Shown here piece after piece: positions 63,501 through 64,000 of a DNA stretch of 64,000 bases (position 1 is the first letter of the stretch; the number at the start of each line of letters is the position of its first letter). The position numbers and the translations under genes are program-made. The DNA comes from Tritrichomonas musculus (lineage: Eukaryota; Parabasalia; Tritrichomonadida; Tritrichomonadidae): positions 124,001 to 188,000 of the forward strand of contig JAPFFF010000074.1 of the NCBI GenBank assembly GCA_039105265.1, read 5' to 3'. Under the pieces are notes generated by a model. It searched no databases. It saw only the letters and a list, made by a program, of their open reading frames with translations, and was not told where the DNA came from.

Positions 63501-64000
63501 TGTTGATGAATATGAATATAGATTTGGTATTAAGCCACTAAAAATACCAAAACATGATATTGTTTTGAATGGTGGATTGTTAGACACTACCATAAGCTAT
63601 GTAGATAAAAATGATATCAAACATGTTTTCAATCATAGATTAAACAACCCAATCCCTCCACATGTGAAACATGAAGCTGAAGAAAAAGCAAAACGTGATG
63701 TCGAAGAGAAAGCAAAACGTGAAGCTGAACAACAAAGACTACAAGATTTATTTACCAAATCAAAATTAAATGAATTAAAATCATCACCACCACCAAAATT
63801 AAAATCAGATTTTGAACCAGTTGAACCACCTTCACAATTACCAACAATCGAAGATAAACCATTCGAAGATATGGAATCAGCAGGCTCAATAAATAACTCA
63901 TTATCACAAACTCAACAACAAGAGACATATAATAATTTCATGAATCCAGATTTCGATGATGAATTTGCATCAGATGAATATGATTATGCTTTTGACCATG
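60592..64000 (+). CDS. Long Lys/Asp-rich protein with internal duplication (element 3, runs off window)
   Basis: The frame is open for at least 1136 residues to the window end. It starts MSLDNEKFISKLKKSEILLL, with TTTATTTTTG at 60574-60583, 8 bases before the ATG. Two kinds of internal repeat are clear. LFKNKFG(F/I)KP occurs twice (about residues 164 and 356). A module of about 170 residues beginning PTVEDYV(D/N)ETQ occurs at about 416-585 and 623-800, with shared RDIIN(D/E)IY, TCLKMM..FNN(L/F)WRKDKSKVF and HDIDTEIK blocks. Linkers are Lys/Pro/Glu-rich. It is probably a structural or scaffold protein. No enzyme motif recognised. It may fill the place of the 853-residue protein of element 2. 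Confidence 0.6.
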   Translation, partial: MSLDNEKFISKLKKSEILLLPGFDASDKKTKLADLKMKLHNNVHYSLKKTGARVKDYIDAYNRRDEIKQQQIESTKKISINKKFERGVYQEINKIKVQARKVYDKFEHNDEEVIEYRNNEDIQKLLKSGEIIDDVYINLNKEYDTIEQSNRITKKTKDEYIKLFKNKFGFKPKVCDIFYLANQKTESVLKDARVDIQRILKYLNADTVPKTVKPKIDKLKTELLNAPDVEKKDEEEKIDDEIDDEFFEAANKRGQQLIDDMYKRMNLTKEQVDKLMKKQQEEKTTDEKPKPKNVIKVSQIKTAKPKDERQKIIDEIVNVRNEAKTKTDKSYGDDFDESVRHTKRYKTQLKDNYITLFKNKFGIKPSKFKHLETDEIDFDDDIDEIMKLKSKPTKTKTTKPKDKSQAKPIDNDSNEPTVEDYVDETQAKNYKKIQKILPYVERDIINDIYHEFLNLSWQRVNRLPFTDSAKDKLLNKSVLEKVYNSTAREPVSTNAIMTCLKMMYDFNNLWRKDKSKVFYCREGYQVAEWIPGKYMNFKIDNSLHKFFDNYNLNDEYNYFMTIPQHDIDTEIKRGIEQQFGYFIDESGKKATLPKSKPKPEPAKPLEPEPPAPEPRVESVDDKPTVEDYVNETQFKNYKQIQQTFPDVDRDIINEIYWSFVQIANLYIDRCSTNESDKKRKLNKLVTKKIEDSPYHEPTTINTILTCLKMMLTFNNFWRKDKSKVFESYQLNEWLPSSYFKFNTAKKFNNTFTNDMLYPEYKYFMSISLHDIDTEIKKSVEKQYGFFIDDLGNKATLDNKTNKSDERLLFESEEQKPKRKPVKRKDTPSVEQEIKHESSVKPEPEPTAEPTKIKSSMILESEPLKKIKMIPTKIVSSIPEQQLEQQLEEKRKKYNLAPPLDNDEDFLKIKQFNYKKLNRKIYSSIDFEIQDVITGAALVCDDKYQKLMRKTKIDNKDRKSEKWKSLFNEIYVDEYEYRFGIKPLKIPKHDIVLNGGLLDTTISYVDKNDIKHVFNHRLNNPIPPHVKHEAEEKAKRDVEEKAKREAEQQRLQDLFTKSKLNELKSSPPPKLKSDFEPVEPPSQLPTIEDKPFEDMESAGSINNSLSQTQQQETYNNFMNPDFDDEFASDEYDYAFDH

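Larger units (their letters stand above)
52960..64000. mobile_element. Polinton (Maverick) element 3, left part
   Basis: It begins near 52960, where the remnant polymerase similarity ends, and runs past the window end. It encodes a penton-like candidate, integrase, packaging ATPase, the same capsid cluster as element 1, and a long Lys/Asp-rich protein. Visible frames are open, so the part in view looks whole. Its cluster from ATPase to the 59435 gene is co-linear with 1-4475 of element 1, and the two share a lineage. The right end and inverted repeat lie outside, so the left terminus cannot be fixed to the base. Confidence 0.8.

Overview
The window looks like nuclear DNA of a parabasalid protist, most likely Trichomonas vaginalis or a close trichomonad. 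It is AT-rich and I see no convincing introns. Several genes have the trichomonad initiator TCAYTW a few bases before the ATG. A fragment resembling the trichomonad Pmp-like surface proteins is present, and most of the DNA is packed with Polinton (Maverick) elements, which are abundant in this lineage. The assignment is inference from these features, not from a database match. LAYOUT. (1) 1-20906 is most of Polinton element 1, whose left end lies outside the window. It holds a packaging ATPase end, small virion-type proteins, a candidate major capsid protein, a superfamily 3 helicase, a minisatellite of about 0.95 kb, protein-primed DNA polymerase B, a penton-like candidate and a giant fibre-like protein. 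(2) 20907-42809 is element 2, a 21.9 kb Polinton that looks whole. Its terminal inverted repeats of about 403 bp look identical by eye, and a 6-bp target duplication AAGGGC flanks it. It sits inside the last gene of element 1. (3) 42810 to roughly 43.4 kb is the far side of element 1. (4) About 43.4-50.3 kb is a host-like interval. It has AT-rich spacer, a 1286-residue clan CD peptidase-like gene, a tRNA-Thr(AGT) locus, a 1.02 kb inverted-repeat element and a 23-bp minisatellite. (5) About 50.4-52.96 kb is a broken remnant of another Polinton, keeping part of a polymerase. (6) About 52.96-64.0 kb is the left part of element 3, a relative of element 1 carrying integrase, ATPase, capsid candidates and a long Lys/Asp-rich protein that runs off the window. 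HOW THE GENES FIT TOGETHER. The elements share a virus-like toolkit. DDE integrase would insert the DNA, protein-primed polymerase B would copy it, the FtsK/HerA-type ATPase would package it, and double-jelly-roll and penton-like candidates would form a shell. Long repetitive fibre-like proteins may be appendages. Extras differ between elements: element 1 has an SF3 helicase and a Pmp-like surface-protein fragment; element 2 has a KilA-N protein, a free HNH endonuclease and an HNH motif inside its polymerase. Nested insertion is seen clearly once (element 2 in element 1) and is likely a second time (element 3 into the remnant). All Polintons are treated here as fossil elements.
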